This document shows positions 34,760 through 44,232 of a stretch of 64,000 bases of DNA, piece after piece. Each line of letters begins with the position of its first letter. Within the stretch, counting starts at the first letter, position 1. Origin of the DNA: Streptomyces sp. NBC_00335 (GTDB taxonomy: Bacteria > Actinomycetota > Actinomycetes > Streptomycetales > Streptomycetaceae); NCBI RefSeq assembly GCF_036127095.1, contig NZ_CP108006.1:3782001-3846000 (forward strand), written 5' to 3'. The notes below the pieces were generated by a model, which was given only the letters and a program-made list of their open reading frames with translations, did no database searches and had not been told where the DNA came from. Position numbers and translations under genes: made by a program.

Positions 34760-34805
34760 TGGGGCTCCGCCCCGGACCCCGGTCCTCAACCGCCGGACGG
34801 CTGAA
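34760..34805. repeat. Streptomyces-type interspersed GC repeat
   Basis: The element GGGGCTCCGCCCCGGACCCC followed by a CCGCCGGACGGCTGAA end resembles the short repeat found many times in intergenic regions of Streptomyces genomes. It lies in the tmk-topA gap, next to the topA terminator. Multiplicity in this genome cannot be checked here. Confidence 0.6.
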
Positions 34806-34811
34806 ACAGCG

Positions 34812-34838
34812 AGGGCCCGTGCGCATTGCACGGGCCCT
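34812..34838 (-). terminator. hairpin terminator after topA
   Basis: A perfect 11-bp stem (34812-34822 with 34828-34838, AGGGCCCGTGC) and a five-base loop lie 29 bp beyond the topA stop codon on the minus strand. Confidence 0.8.
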
Positions 34839-34866
34839 GCCGGTGACTACTCGTCCGCGACTACGA

Positions 34867-37689
34867 CTACTCGTCCGCCGCAGCGGCCGCCGTCTTCTTC
34901 GCGGCCGTCTTCTTGACGGTGGCGGTGGTCTTCTTCGCCGCCGTCGCCTTCTTCGCCGTCGTCGTCTTCTTGGCGGCAGCCGTCTTCGTCGCCGTCGCCT
35001 TCTTCGCCGGGGCCTTCTTCGCGGGCGCCTTCTTGGCCGTCTTCTTCACCGGGCCCTTGGCGCGCTTCTCCGCGAGCAGCTCGTACCCACGCTCCGGCGT
35101 GATCGTCTCGACGTCGTCGTCCCGCCGCAGCGTCGCGTTCGTCTCTCCGTCCGTCACGTACGGGCCGAACCGGCCGTCCTTGACGACCACGGGCTTCTCG
35201 CTGACCGGGTCGGTGCCCAGCTCCTTCAGCGGCGGCTTCGCGGCCGCGCGCCCCCGCTGCTTGGGCTGCGCGTAGATCGCGAGCGCCTGCTCCAGGGTGA
35301 TGGCGAACAGCTGGTCCTCGGTCTCCAGCGACCGCGAGTCCGTGCCCTTCTTCAGGTACGGGCCGTAGCGGCCGTTCTGCGCGGTGATCTCCGCGCCCTC
35401 AGCGTCCACGCCCACGACCCGGGGAAGGGACATCAGACGCAGTGCGTCCTCGAGCGTGACCGTGTCCAGGCTCATCGACTGGAACAGCGAGGCCGTCCGC
35501 GGCTTCACCGCGTTCTTGCCGGTCTTCGGCGTGCCCTCGGGCAGGATCTCCGTCACGTACGGCCCGTAGCGACCGTCCTTCGCGACGATTTCGTTCCCGC
35601 TGATCGGGTCCTTGCCCAGCTCGAACTCGCCGCTCGGCTTCGCGAAGAGCTCCTCCGCGTACTCGACCGTCAGCTCGTCGGGGGCCAGCTCCTCGGGTAC
35701 GTCCGCCCGCTGGTGGCCCTCGGCGTCCTTCTCGCCGCGCTCCACGTACGGCCCGTAGCGGCCGACGCGCAGCACGATGCCCTCGCCGACGGGGAAGGAG
35801 GAGATCTCCCGGGCGTCGATCGCGCCCAGGTCGGTCACCAGCTCCTTCAGGCCGCCGAGCGCGTCACCGTCGGCCGGTACGACCTCGGTCGCGTCCTCCG
35901 CGCCGAAGTAGAAGCGCTTGAGCCACGGCACGGACTGGGCCTCGCCCCGCGCGATGCGGTCGAGGTCGTCCTCCATCTTGGCGGTGAAGTCGTAGTCGAC
36001 GAGCCGCCCGAAGTGCGTCTCCAGCAGGTTGACCACGGCGAACGACAGGAAGGACGGCACGAGCGCCGTGCCCTTCTTGAAGACGTACCCGCGGTCCAGG
36101 ATCGTGCCGATGATCGACGCGTACGTCGACGGCCGGCCGATCTCCCGCTCTTCCAGCTCCTTGACCAGCGAGGCCTCGGTGTAGCGGGCCGGCGGCTTGG
36201 TCGAGTGGCCGTCGACCGTGATCTCCTCGGCCGACAGCGCGTCGCCCTCGGCGACCTGCGGGAGGCGCTTCTCACGGTCGTCGAGCTCGGCGTTCGGGTC
36301 GTCCGCGCCCTCGACGTAGGCCTTCATGAAGCCGTGGAAGGTGATCGTCTTGCCGGACGCCGAGAACTCGGCGTCGCGGCCGTCCGCCGACCGTCCGCCG
36401 ATCTTCACGGTCACCGAGTTGCCGACCGCGTCCTTCATCTGGGAGGCGACGGTGCGCTTCCAGATGAGCTCGTACAGGCGGAACTGGTCGCCGGTCAGAC
36501 CGGTCTCGGCCGGGGTGCGGAAACGATCACCCGAAGGACGGATCGCCTCGTGCGCCTCCTGCGCGTTCTTGACCTTGCCCGCGTAGACGCGGGGCTTCTC
36601 CGGCAGGTACTCGGCCCCGTAGAGCTGCGTGACCTGGGCACGGGCCGCCGACACCGCGGTGTCGGACAGCGTCGTGGAGTCGGTACGCATGTAGGTGATG
36701 AAGCCGTTCTCGTACAGCTTCTGCGCCACCTGCATCGTCGCCTTCGCACCGAAGCCGAGCTTGCGCGAGGCCTCCTGCTGGAGCGTCGTCGTACGGAACG
36801 GGGCGTACGGGGAGCGGCGGTACGGCTTGGACTCGACGGACCGGACGGCGAACGAGGTCTCGGTCAGCGCGGCGGCCAGCGCCCGTGCGTTCGCCTCGTC
36901 GAGGTGCAGCACCTCGCTCTTGAGCTGCCCGGTCGAGCCGAAGTCGCGGCCCTGCGCCACGCGCTTGCCGTCCACCGTGTTCAGGCGGGCGACCAGCGTG
37001 GAGGGGTCGGAGGCGTCACCGGCGCGGCCGGTGGCGAAGGTGCCGGTCAGGTCCCAGTACTCGGCCGAGCGGAAGGCGATGCGCTCGCGCTCCTTCTCGA
37101 CCACCATGCGGGTCGCCACCGACTGGACGCGGCCCGCCGACAGCTTCGGCATGACCTTCTTCCACAGGACCGGCGAGACCTCGTAGCCGTAGAGGCGGTC
37201 GAGGATGCGGCGGGTCTCCTGGGCGTCGACCATGCGCTGGTTGAGCTCGCGCGGGTTGGCGACGGCGTCGCGGATCGCGTCCTTGGTGATCTCGTGGAAG
37301 ACCATCCGGTGGACGGGGACCTTGGGCTTGAGGACTTCCTGCAGGTGCCACGCGATGGCTTCGCCCTCGCGGTCCTCATCGGTGGCGAGGAAGAGTTCGT
37401 CGGACTCGGCCAGCAGCTCCTTGAGCTTCCTGACCTGGGCCTTCTTATCGGCGTTGACGACGTAGATCGGCGCGAAGTCGTGCTCGACGTCCACACCGAG
37501 GCGACGGACCTCGCCCGTGTACTTGTCGGGAACCTCGGCCGCGCCGCTGGGGAGGTCGCGGATGTGCCCGACGCTCGCCTCGACGACGTATCCGGGGCCG
37601 AGGTAGCCCTTGATCGTCTTCGCCTTGGCAGGGGACTCGACGATGACGAGTCGGCGGCCGCCCTTTGCGGTCTCGCTAGTCGGGGACAA
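34867..37689 (-). CDS. topA: DNA topoisomerase I
   Basis: A 940-residue type IA topoisomerase that relaxes negative supercoils. The Toprim domain begins at RRLVIVESPAKAKTIKGYLG; the active-site Tyr is in FITYMRTDSTTLS. The C-terminal part has no zinc fingers but at least four TopoI repeats marked by GRYGPYV or GRFGPYV, then a Lys/Ala-rich tail of about 57 residues (KKTAAKK-type), typical of actinobacteria and needed for processive DNA binding. I place the start at TTG 37689 because it gives the conserved (L/M)SPTSETAKGG leader with GAAGAG upstream; an ATG at 37755 has no support. The terminator at 34812 follows. Confidence 0.96.
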   Translation of the reverse strand: MSPTSETAKGGRRLVIVESPAKAKTIKGYLGPGYVVEASVGHIRDLPSGAAEVPDKYTGEVRRLGVDVEHDFAPIYVVNADKKAQVRKLKELLAESDELFLATDEDREGEAIAWHLQEVLKPKVPVHRMVFHEITKDAIRDAVANPRELNQRMVDAQETRRILDRLYGYEVSPVLWKKVMPKLSAGRVQSVATRMVVEKERERIAFRSAEYWDLTGTFATGRAGDASDPSTLVARLNTVDGKRVAQGRDFGSTGQLKSEVLHLDEANARALAAALTETSFAVRSVESKPYRRSPYAPFRTTTLQQEASRKLGFGAKATMQVAQKLYENGFITYMRTDSTTLSDTAVSAARAQVTQLYGAEYLPEKPRVYAGKVKNAQEAHEAIRPSGDRFRTPAETGLTGDQFRLYELIWKRTVASQMKDAVGNSVTVKIGGRSADGRDAEFSASGKTITFHGFMKAYVEGADDPNAELDDREKRLPQVAEGDALSAEEITVDGHSTKPPARYTEASLVKELEEREIGRPSTYASIIGTILDRGYVFKKGTALVPSFLSFAVVNLLETHFGRLVDYDFTAKMEDDLDRIARGEAQSVPWLKRFYFGAEDATEVVPADGDALGGLKELVTDLGAIDAREISSFPVGEGIVLRVGRYGPYVERGEKDAEGHQRADVPEELAPDELTVEYAEELFAKPSGEFELGKDPISGNEIVAKDGRYGPYVTEILPEGTPKTGKNAVKPRTASLFQSMSLDTVTLEDALRLMSLPRVVGVDAEGAEITAQNGRYGPYLKKGTDSRSLETEDQLFAITLEQALAIYAQPKQRGRAAAKPPLKELGTDPVSEKPVVVKDGRFGPYVTDGETNATLRRDDDVETITPERGYELLAEKRAKGPVKKTAKKAPAKKAPAKKATATKTAAAKKTTTAKKATAAKKTTATVKKTAAKKTAAAAADE

Positions 37690-38177
37690 CTTGGCTCTTC
37701 TCTCCGGTCGGCACTCGGTCGCAGTACGGCGACGCTGCGGAGTGTGACGGTACAACCCGCCCCCGTGTCAAACGGCAGAAGCCCGCAACGGCCACTCGAA
37801 CGGTAACCCGACAAGTGCCATTTCTGCCGCCCGGATGCCACGGCAGGCCCTGCGCACTCACCGCGCAGAGTGGCCGAAGGGCCGTCTGGCCCCGCCCCGG
37901 CACCCCGCTTCACGTCGTTCTTTACGATCCTGCGCACATTCCGGACGAGCGGAGGAAACCCGGCGCGCCGCCGGCCGTGGGCGACATCCGGCCGATTCCG
38001 CGGCCCCGATCCCCCGGCCTCACCCCACCCGGACCGATGCACCCGCTCCCACCAGGGGCGATACCGCCCCGGCCCACCGGGGCCCACTGCCGCGGAGCCC
38101 GAATGCCGGGCAGCCCGGGGCGGTGCGGAGCCCCCGGGCCCCGTGAGCTTCGCCTCAGCGAGCCCCCGCGCCCGCAC
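37690..38177. other. 488-bp intergenic region upstream of topA
   Basis: The region holds the topA promoter, expected just upstream of 37690, and GC-rich low-complexity sequence. I find no convincing gene, hairpin with T run or RNA structure here. Open frames in it lack codon bias and start sites. Confidence 0.4.
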
Positions 38178-38375
38178 TCACAGCCGGCCGAGGCACCAGA
38201 GGCCGAGGGCCAGCGACACCCCGCCGGCGAGCAGTGCCACCGGTACGGCAACGACGGGGCGCACACCCTCGGCCACCGGCGCGCCTCGTAGGGCGCGCGC
38301 CCCCGTCCAAGCCGACAGAGCGGCCCCGAACAGCAGGAACACGGCTGCCGCGAAGATCGCCGGACCGTGTTCCAT
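38178..38375 (-). CDS. small two-helix membrane protein, function unknown
   Basis: A 65-residue protein starting at ATG 38375, preceded by GAGGGGAACGGC. Two hydrophobic segments (AIFAAAVFLLFGAALSAW and VVAVPVALLAGGVSLALGL) flank a short basic loop (GARALRG). It is conserved in position next to topA in Streptomyces as far as I recall, but I know no function. It could be transcribed from its own promoter in the 180-bp gap to the methyltransferase gene. Confidence 0.65.
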   Translation of the reverse strand: MEHGPAIFAAAVFLLFGAALSAWTGARALRGAPVAEGVRPVVAVPVALLAGGVSLALGLWCLGRL

Positions 38376-38555
38376 GCCGTTCCCCTCATCCCCCCGGGCC
38401 GCTCCCGGGATCCCCCCGGATCCCGCTGAGGAGAGGGTTTCAGCCGATGGGGGACGGCAGGCGAACCTGGGGTTACATCCCGGCTCCGGCTGCCCGAGGC
38501 CCGCCGCGGCTCCGGACCGCACCGGGCGCACGGCGGCGCACCGCGCCCGCCGTCC

Positions 38556-40127
38556 CTACTCCCCGGGGGCTTCCGCTCCGGCTTCCGCGCCCGCGTCCGC
38601 CCCGGTCAACGGCTCCAGGAACCCCTGCTCCACGAGCATCCGGATCGCCTCGGGCGTCCGGTCCCGCAGAACCACCGGGTCCTCCTCCACCAACTGGGCG
38701 ATGGCGTCCAGAATCCGCCCCGCGCTCAGTGATCCGTCACACACCCCGGCGAAGCCGGCGCCGACCGTGTCGACCTTGGTGGCGCGCCGCATGCCCCGGT
38801 TCTGCCGGAGCACGACGTGCTCCGGATCCTCCGCGCCGGGCGCTCCGACCTGCTCCTGGACGACCTCCGCGGTCAGCCGGAAGTAGCCCGCGAGCAGGGC
38901 CGCGTCATCGTGGTCGCGCAGGTAGTCCTGGCGCGCGAAGTGCTCCAGGACGGCGTCCCCGAGCGGCTGCTCCACCGAGTGCGGCCACTCCTCGACCACG
39001 ACCGACGGCTCGGCCGCGTCGCTGCGCCGCAGCGTGATCCAGCCGAACCCGACCGCCTTGGTCTTGCGGGCTTCGAACTCGTCCAGCCAGTCCTCGTACC
39101 GCTGTTCGTACTCGGCGGGGTCGGTCCGGTGGTCGCCGGCGTCGCGCAGCCACAGCTCCGCGTACTGCGTCACGTCCTGCACGTCGCGCTGCACGATCCA
39201 GGCATCGCAGCCGCGCGGCACCCAGGCCCGTACCCGGTCGTGCCAGTCCTCGCCGTCCACGTGCTGCCAGTTGCCCAGGAACTGCGCGAATCCGCCCGGG
39301 TTGAGCCGGGCTCCGGCCTCCTGGACCAGGGTCCGGCACAGGTCGTCGCCGCCCATCCCGCCGTCCCGGTACGTCAGCCGGGCTCCGGGGGAGATCACGA
39401 AGGGCGGGTTCGACACGATCAGGTCGTACGTGGCCGCGCCGACCGGCTCGAACAGCGACCCGGCGAGCAGTTCCGCCTCGGGGGCCCCCGACAGCGCCAG
39501 CGTCAACCGGGTGAATTCCAGGGCCCGCGGGTTGACATCGGTCGCCGTGACCCGGGTCGCGTGCTGGGCGGCGTGCAGCGCCTGGATCCCGGATCCGGTG
39601 CCGACGTCGAGGGCCGAGCCGACCGGCGTGCGGACGGTGATCCCCGCCAGCGTCGTGGAGGCGCCGCCGACACCGAGGACCACGCCCTCCTCGCGGCTGC
39701 CGATGCCGCCGGCCCCGCCGACGGCGCAGCCGAGGTCGGAGACGATGAACCAGTCCTCGCCGTCCGGGCCGCCGTACGGGCGCACGTCCACGGTGGCGTG
39801 CACCTCATCGCCCTCGCGCCGCAGCCAGCCGTCGGCCAGCGCCGCGTCCACGGGCAGGGCGCCCGCGGCATGTACGTACGGCACCGGCTGCCGCAGCAGG
39901 AACAGCCGGGTCAGGCTGGCGAGCGGCCCGTCGCCGTGGCTCCGCGTGGCGCGCAGGGCGGGGACCGTCTCGCTGCGGGCCAGCGCGGCGTACGCCGGGG
40001 CGCCGAGCAGATCGAGCAGCCCGTCGGCGGTGAAGCCCGCGGCGAGCAACGCGGCGCGCAGCTCGGCCGCGCGGGCCGACGAGGGGAGGCGGGCGGGCAG
40101 ACCGGGGGGAAGGCTGGTGGTACTCAC
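38556..40127 (-). CDS. class I SAM-dependent methyltransferase (RsmC/HemK-like)
   Basis: A 523-residue methyltransferase. The N-terminal third is a winged-helix-like domain as in 23S/16S rRNA RsmC-type or HemK-like proteins; the SAM-binding motif SALDVGTGSGIQALHAA and catalytic motif IVSNPPFVISP (N-P-P-F) lie in the middle, consistent with methylation of an exocyclic amino group in RNA or a Gln/Asn side chain. A C-terminal extension of about 150 residues is present and is acidic at the end. ATG 40127 starts MSTTSLPPGL. Substrate is not determined from the sequence. Confidence 0.82.
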   Translation of the reverse strand: MSTTSLPPGLPARLPSSARAAELRAALLAAGFTADGLLDLLGAPAYAALARSETVPALRATRSHGDGPLASLTRLFLLRQPVPYVHAAGALPVDAALADGWLRREGDEVHATVDVRPYGGPDGEDWFIVSDLGCAVGGAGGIGSREEGVVLGVGGASTTLAGITVRTPVGSALDVGTGSGIQALHAAQHATRVTATDVNPRALEFTRLTLALSGAPEAELLAGSLFEPVGAATYDLIVSNPPFVISPGARLTYRDGGMGGDDLCRTLVQEAGARLNPGGFAQFLGNWQHVDGEDWHDRVRAWVPRGCDAWIVQRDVQDVTQYAELWLRDAGDHRTDPAEYEQRYEDWLDEFEARKTKAVGFGWITLRRSDAAEPSVVVEEWPHSVEQPLGDAVLEHFARQDYLRDHDDAALLAGYFRLTAEVVQEQVGAPGAEDPEHVVLRQNRGMRRATKVDTVGAGFAGVCDGSLSAGRILDAIAQLVEEDPVVLRDRTPEAIRMLVEQGFLEPLTGADAGAEAGAEAPGE

Positions 40128-40289
40128 CCGCCCATTGTGGCCGCTGCCGCCGCCATTGCCCGCGCCACACGGCCTTCGGCGTGGGCGCCCGTCGCTCCCG
40201 CGAGCTCCCGGCCGGCGGCCGCACCCCGGGACGGGCCCCGGCCGGGCGCAGCTCCGTACGGCCGGGCCTGTCCCCGGACATGCCCCGGG

Positions 40290-40319
40290 GCGGCCGGGGT
40301 CCCGAAGGATCCCGGCCGC
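40290..40319. terminator. hairpin terminator after the lipoprotein gene
   Basis: GCGGCCGGG and CCCGGCCGC arms flank a 12-base loop about 40 bp beyond the minus-strand stop at 40360. There is no clear T run. Confidence 0.6.
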
Positions 40320-40359
40320 CCCGGTGGGTGCGGCGCCGCCGGCAGGGCGGCGGGCCGCG

Positions 40360-40926
40360 CTAGGACTGCGCCGGCGACGGAGTCGTCACCTGGCAGCCCT
40401 TCTGACTGTTCATCGCCTTGTCCAGCCCGCCCGCCTTGAGCTGGTCAAGGGCTTCCTTGCCGCCCTTGGTCGCTTCCTCCAGGCCGCCGGCAACCTCCTT
40501 GAGGCCCTCGGCGAACTTGCCCTGGTCCTTGGCGTCGAGCGCGTCCATCTTCGTCTTCAGGGCGGTGTAGCCCGCCGACGTCGATTCGAAGCCCATGACC
40601 GCGGCGGCCTGGGTCTTCTCCCCGTCCTTGACGGGCGGAACTCCCGCGTTCGTGAGGGCCGTCCCCATCGCCTTGTACGACTCGGACATGGTCCCGAAGG
40701 CCGCCGAGTCGGTCGTCTGGACCTCCTCGGGCTTACTGCTCTCGGTCGCCACCCGCTTGATGTCGGCGTTCGCCTGCTCGATCTTCGTGAGCTCTGGCTG
40801 CCAGCTGTCGCAGACCTTCTTGGCCCAGGCGTCGGTCTTCTTGTCGCCGTCGTCCCCGCCGCAGCCGGACAGGACGAGCATCAGCACCGCAGCGCCCGAT
40901 ACCGCGGCCGCAAGCTTCTTGTTCAC
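40360..40926 (-). CDS. small secreted lipoprotein, function unknown
   Basis: A 188-residue protein with an N-terminal signal (KKLAAAVSGAAVLMLVLSGC) whose lipobox LSGC should be lipidated, followed by a helical, Lys/Glu/Ala-rich domain (four-helix-like pattern) and a short C-terminal KGCQVTTPSPAQS tail with one Cys. GTG 40926 has AAGGGA nine bases upstream; the longer frame to 40989 adds non-signal residues. It sits downstream of hppA but behind that gene's terminator. I do not recognise the family. Confidence 0.75.
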   Translation of the reverse strand: MNKKLAAAVSGAAVLMLVLSGCGGDDGDKKTDAWAKKVCDSWQPELTKIEQANADIKRVATESSKPEEVQTTDSAAFGTMSESYKAMGTALTNAGVPPVKDGEKTQAAAVMGFESTSAGYTALKTKMDALDAKDQGKFAEGLKEVAGGLEEATKGGKEALDQLKAGGLDKAMNSQKGCQVTTPSPAQS

Positions 40927-40987
40927 CGGATTGGTCCCTTCGAAGGCTCTCGGCCCGGAAGATACACGCCCACCATCCGGGAAACGC

Positions 40988-41033
40988 AATGGCGGACGGA
41001 CGGCGCGTCAGTCCGCGCCCCCCGTCCGCCATT
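40988..41033. terminator. hairpin terminator after hppA
   Basis: Perfect 12-bp arms AATGGCGGACGG (40988-40999) and CCGTCCGCCATT (41022-41033) lie 52 bp beyond the hppA stop and upstream of the lipoprotein start. Confidence 0.8.
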
Positions 41034-41084
41034 CGGGCGTACGGTCGAGTCGAGCCGGGCCGGTTCAGGCCCGCGACGGCCGTC

Positions 41085-43502
41085 TCAGGAAGAGACCACC
41101 GCTGCCGGGTCGGCCTGCTGGCCCACCCGCTCCGCGGTCGCGCCCTCGCCCTCCCCGTCGTCGCCCACGGCGATGCCGCGGCGCTTGGAGATGTACACCG
41201 CGCCGACGATGACGCCGATCGCGAGGACCGCGACGATCGCCCGCACGGTCGGGCTGGCGTCGTCGCCGTAGCTGAACTGCACGATCGCGGGGGCGATCAG
41301 CAGCGCCACCAGGTTCATGACCTTGAGCAGCGGGTTGATGGCGGGACCGGCGGTGTCCTTGAAGGGGTCGCCGACGGTGTCGCCGATGACGACGGCCTCG
41401 TGGGCCGCGCTGCCCTTGCCGCCGTGGTGTCCGTCCTCGACGAGCTTCTTCGCGTTGTCCCACGCGCCACCGGAGTTGGCGAGGAAGACCGCCATCAGGG
41501 TGCCGGTGCCGATCGCGCCGGCGAGGAAGGAGCCGAGGGCTCCGACGCCGAGCGTGAACCCGACGGCGATCGGGGTGAGGACGGCGAGCAGCCCGGGCGT
41601 GGCGAGTTCGCGCAGCGCGTCCTTGGTGCAGATGTCCACGACGCGCCCGTACTCGGGCTTCTCGGTGTAGTCCATGATCCCGGGGTGCTCCCGGAACTGG
41701 CGGCGCACCTCGTAGACCACCGCGCCCGCCGAGCGGGACACGGCGTTGATGGCGAGGCCGGAGAACAGGAACACGACGGCCGCGCCCAGGATCAGCCCGA
41801 CCAGGTTGTTGGGCTGCGCGATGTCCAGGCTGAGGTTCATCTCCCCGGCGGTCTTGGCTCCGACCTCCCTGACGGCGTTCGCGATGGCGTCGTTGTACGA
41901 GCCGAAGAGCGCGGCCGCGGCGAGCACGGCCGTGGCGATGGCGATGCCCTTGGTGATGGCCTTGGTGGTGTTGCCCACCGCGTCCAGGTCGGTGAGCACC
42001 TGCGCGCCGGCGCCCTCGACGTCCCCGGACATCTCCGCGATGCCCTGGGCGTTGTCGGAGACCGGACCGAAGGTGTCCATGGCGACGATGACGCCGACGG
42101 TGGTGAGCAGGCCGGTGCCGGCCAGCGCCACGGCGAAGAGCGCCAGCATGATCGAGGTGCCGCCGAGCAGGAACGCCCCGTACACGCCGAGACCGATGAG
42201 CAGCGCCGTGTAGACGGCGGACTCCAGACCGACCGAGATGCCGGCGAGCACGACCGTGGCGGCGCCCGTCAGGGAGGACTTGCCGATGTCCCGGACGGGA
42301 CGGCGGTTGGTCTCGGTGAAGTAGCCGGTCAGCTGCTGGATCAGCGCCGCGAGCACGATGCCGATGGCGACGGCGACCAGCGCCAGGATCCGCGGGTCAC
42401 CGGAGTGCCCGGAGATCGCGGCGTCTTCGACGCCGAGGAGCTCCTTGTAGGTGCCCGGCAGGTACGCGTAGACGGCGATCGCGACGAGGACCAGCGAGAT
42501 GGCCGCGGAGATGAAGAAGCCGCGGTTGATGGCGGTCATTCCGCTGCGGTCGGTACGCCGCGGGGAGACCGCGAAGATGCCGATCATCGCGGTGACGACC
42601 CCGATGGCGGGGACGATCAGCGGGAAGGCCAGGCCCAGGTCGCCGAAGGCGGCCTTGCCGAGGATGAGGGCCGCCACCAGGGTGACGGCGTACGACTCGA
42701 AGAGGTCGGCGGCCATTCCCGCGCAGTCTCCGACGTTGTCGCCCACGTTGTCGGCGATGGTCGCGGCATTGCGCGGGTCGTCCTCCGGAATGCCCTGCTC
42801 GACCTTGCCGACCAGGTCGGCGCCGACGTCGGCGGCCTTGGTGAAGATGCCGCCTCCGACACGCATGAACATCGCGATGAGCGCTGCGCCGAGGCCGAAG
42901 CCCTCCAGGACCTTGGGCGCGTCGGCGGCGTAGACGAGCACGACGCAGGACGCGCCGAGCAGGCCGAGGCCGACGGTGAACATGCCCACCACGCCGCCGG
43001 TGCGGAACGCGATCCGCATGGCCTTGTGGGAGACCTCGGTCAGGTCCTTGGCGGGCTCGCCCTCGGCGGGGGTGGCCTCGCGTGCGGCGGCGGCGACGCG
43101 GACGTTGGCACGGACCGCGAGGCGCATGCCGATGTAGCCGGTGGCGGCCGAGAAGATGGCGCCGACGAGGAAGAAGGCGGAACGTCCCGCCCGCTGCGAC
43201 CAGTCGTCGGCGGGGAGCAGGAACAGCAGGAAGAACACGACGACGGCGAAGACGCCGAGCGTGCGGAGCTGCCGGCCGAGATAGGCGTTGGCGCCTTCCT
43301 GGACGGCTGCGGCGATCTCCTTCATCTTGTCGGTTCCCTCGTCGGCGGCGAGGACCTGGCGGACCAGGATCTGCGCGACGACGAGCGCGGCGATGGCCAC
43401 GACCGCAATGATGATCACGATGAGCCGATTGTCATCGGTGAGTACTGCGGATGCCAGGTCAGTGGTGCGACCGGGCGCGATAGGGGTGAAGAGCCCCGTC
43501 AT
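41085..43502 (-). CDS. hppA: membrane-bound proton-pumping pyrophosphatase
   Basis: An 805-residue integral membrane H+-PPase with about 16 hydrophobic segments. It hydrolyses pyrophosphate and pumps protons across the cytoplasmic membrane. The catalytic signature DVGADLVGKVE and DNVGDNVGDCAGMAADLFESY are present, as are the C-terminal GTLMAVFLANSGGAWDNAKK and GDTVGDPFKDTAGPAINPL. The segment NTTKAITKG has Lys and Thr at the positions that mark K+-independent enzymes. ATG 43502 is supported by AGGAGG five bases upstream; a longer frame to 43565 is not. An acidic, Asp/Glu-rich C-terminus is seen. It is downstream of the apgA-bldG operon terminator. Confidence 0.95.
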   Translation of the reverse strand: MTGLFTPIAPGRTTDLASAVLTDDNRLIVIIIAVVAIAALVVAQILVRQVLAADEGTDKMKEIAAAVQEGANAYLGRQLRTLGVFAVVVFFLLFLLPADDWSQRAGRSAFFLVGAIFSAATGYIGMRLAVRANVRVAAAAREATPAEGEPAKDLTEVSHKAMRIAFRTGGVVGMFTVGLGLLGASCVVLVYAADAPKVLEGFGLGAALIAMFMRVGGGIFTKAADVGADLVGKVEQGIPEDDPRNAATIADNVGDNVGDCAGMAADLFESYAVTLVAALILGKAAFGDLGLAFPLIVPAIGVVTAMIGIFAVSPRRTDRSGMTAINRGFFISAAISLVLVAIAVYAYLPGTYKELLGVEDAAISGHSGDPRILALVAVAIGIVLAALIQQLTGYFTETNRRPVRDIGKSSLTGAATVVLAGISVGLESAVYTALLIGLGVYGAFLLGGTSIMLALFAVALAGTGLLTTVGVIVAMDTFGPVSDNAQGIAEMSGDVEGAGAQVLTDLDAVGNTTKAITKGIAIATAVLAAAALFGSYNDAIANAVREVGAKTAGEMNLSLDIAQPNNLVGLILGAAVVFLFSGLAINAVSRSAGAVVYEVRRQFREHPGIMDYTEKPEYGRVVDICTKDALRELATPGLLAVLTPIAVGFTLGVGALGSFLAGAIGTGTLMAVFLANSGGAWDNAKKLVEDGHHGGKGSAAHEAVVIGDTVGDPFKDTAGPAINPLLKVMNLVALLIAPAIVQFSYGDDASPTVRAIVAVLAIGVIVGAVYISKRRGIAVGDDGEGEGATAERVGQQADPAAVVSS

Positions 43503-43726
43503 TCGTCCTCCTTGACGTGATGAGCTCAAGATGTGGACGGATTGTAGGGAGCGCGACCCGATCAAAACAGTACGCAGGAAACGGAATTGGCCCGCACTTG
43601 CTCCTCACCAATAGATCTGGTCACTCCAATACCCTCGAAAGCGGTAACGGGGCAAAAGCATTGACGCTTGATCAGCGATCCGGAAATCCGCCGGAGAACG
43701 ATCACAGAATGGATCTACGGGCACGG

Positions 43727-43751
43727 AAAAAGCCCTGCTCGGCAGGGCTTG
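43727..43751 (-). terminator. intrinsic terminator of the bldG-apgA operon
   Basis: A 9-bp stem (43730-43738 with 43742-43750, AAGCCCTGC) with a three-base loop is followed on the minus strand by a T-rich tract (TTTTCC). It lies about 480 bp past the apgA stop and upstream of hppA. Confidence 0.75.
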
Positions 43752-43929
43752 AATAAGATCAGAAGATACGTCGGCACGCGCGGCGGAACATCATCGGTGC
43801 CCACATCCGCGGCGCTTCCAACGCCTTACCGGCACCCGCCCGGTCCCCCGTCGCCAGACGACCGGACGCCGAGAACCGCCCGCGGCCAAGCCCGACCTTC
43901 ACCCGAAACAGGCGGGGAAGCACCAAACC

Positions 43930-44120
43930 CACGAGACGGGACGAGAACCCGCCGAGCCCCACGAGAACCCGCCGGGCACACGAGAACCCGCGAGGCCGCA
44001 CCCGCCCCCCACGAGGCGGCACGAGACGCGCCGGGCGGGCACGAGGGGCCCGCCGGGGCGCGAGGCCCCCCGGGCAGCACGAAAACCCGCCGGGCGGCAC
44101 AGGGCCACCCGGCGGGCACG
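43930..44120. repeat. degenerate ACGAGAACCCGCCGG direct repeats
   Basis: At least five imperfect copies of a unit near ACGAGAACCCGCCGGGC occur, for example near 43941, 43961, 43980 and 44080. They fall in the likely 3' untranslated part of the bldG-apgA transcript. I cannot assign a function; slippage-driven expansion is the simplest explanation. Confidence 0.55.
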
Positions 44121-44232
44121 AAGCGAGTACGACGCGAGTACGAAGCGGTTGGCAGCGAGCCGTGACCGGCTGCGGCGCTGGGGCAGCGCCCCGTGACCGG
44201 CGGCGGTCGAGCCGCAGCCGGGCAACCGCCGG

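Larger units (their letters stand above)
43503..44232. other. 730-bp intergenic region between hppA and apgA
   Basis: It holds the hppA promoter (43503-43720, locally less GC-rich), the intrinsic terminator at 43727-43751, and about 480 bp of repetitive GC-rich sequence up to the apgA stop. Variants of ACGAGAACCCGCCGG recur between about 43930 and 44120. No frame in it has a plausible start with codon bias, so I call no gene. Confidence 0.55.

Noticed and set aside
30937..37806. Very long open frame on the plus strand opposite tmk and topA
   Set aside because: It is antisense to two well-supported genes. High GC Streptomyces DNA leaves opposite frames open, and the translation is Arg/Gly/Leu repeats without domains.
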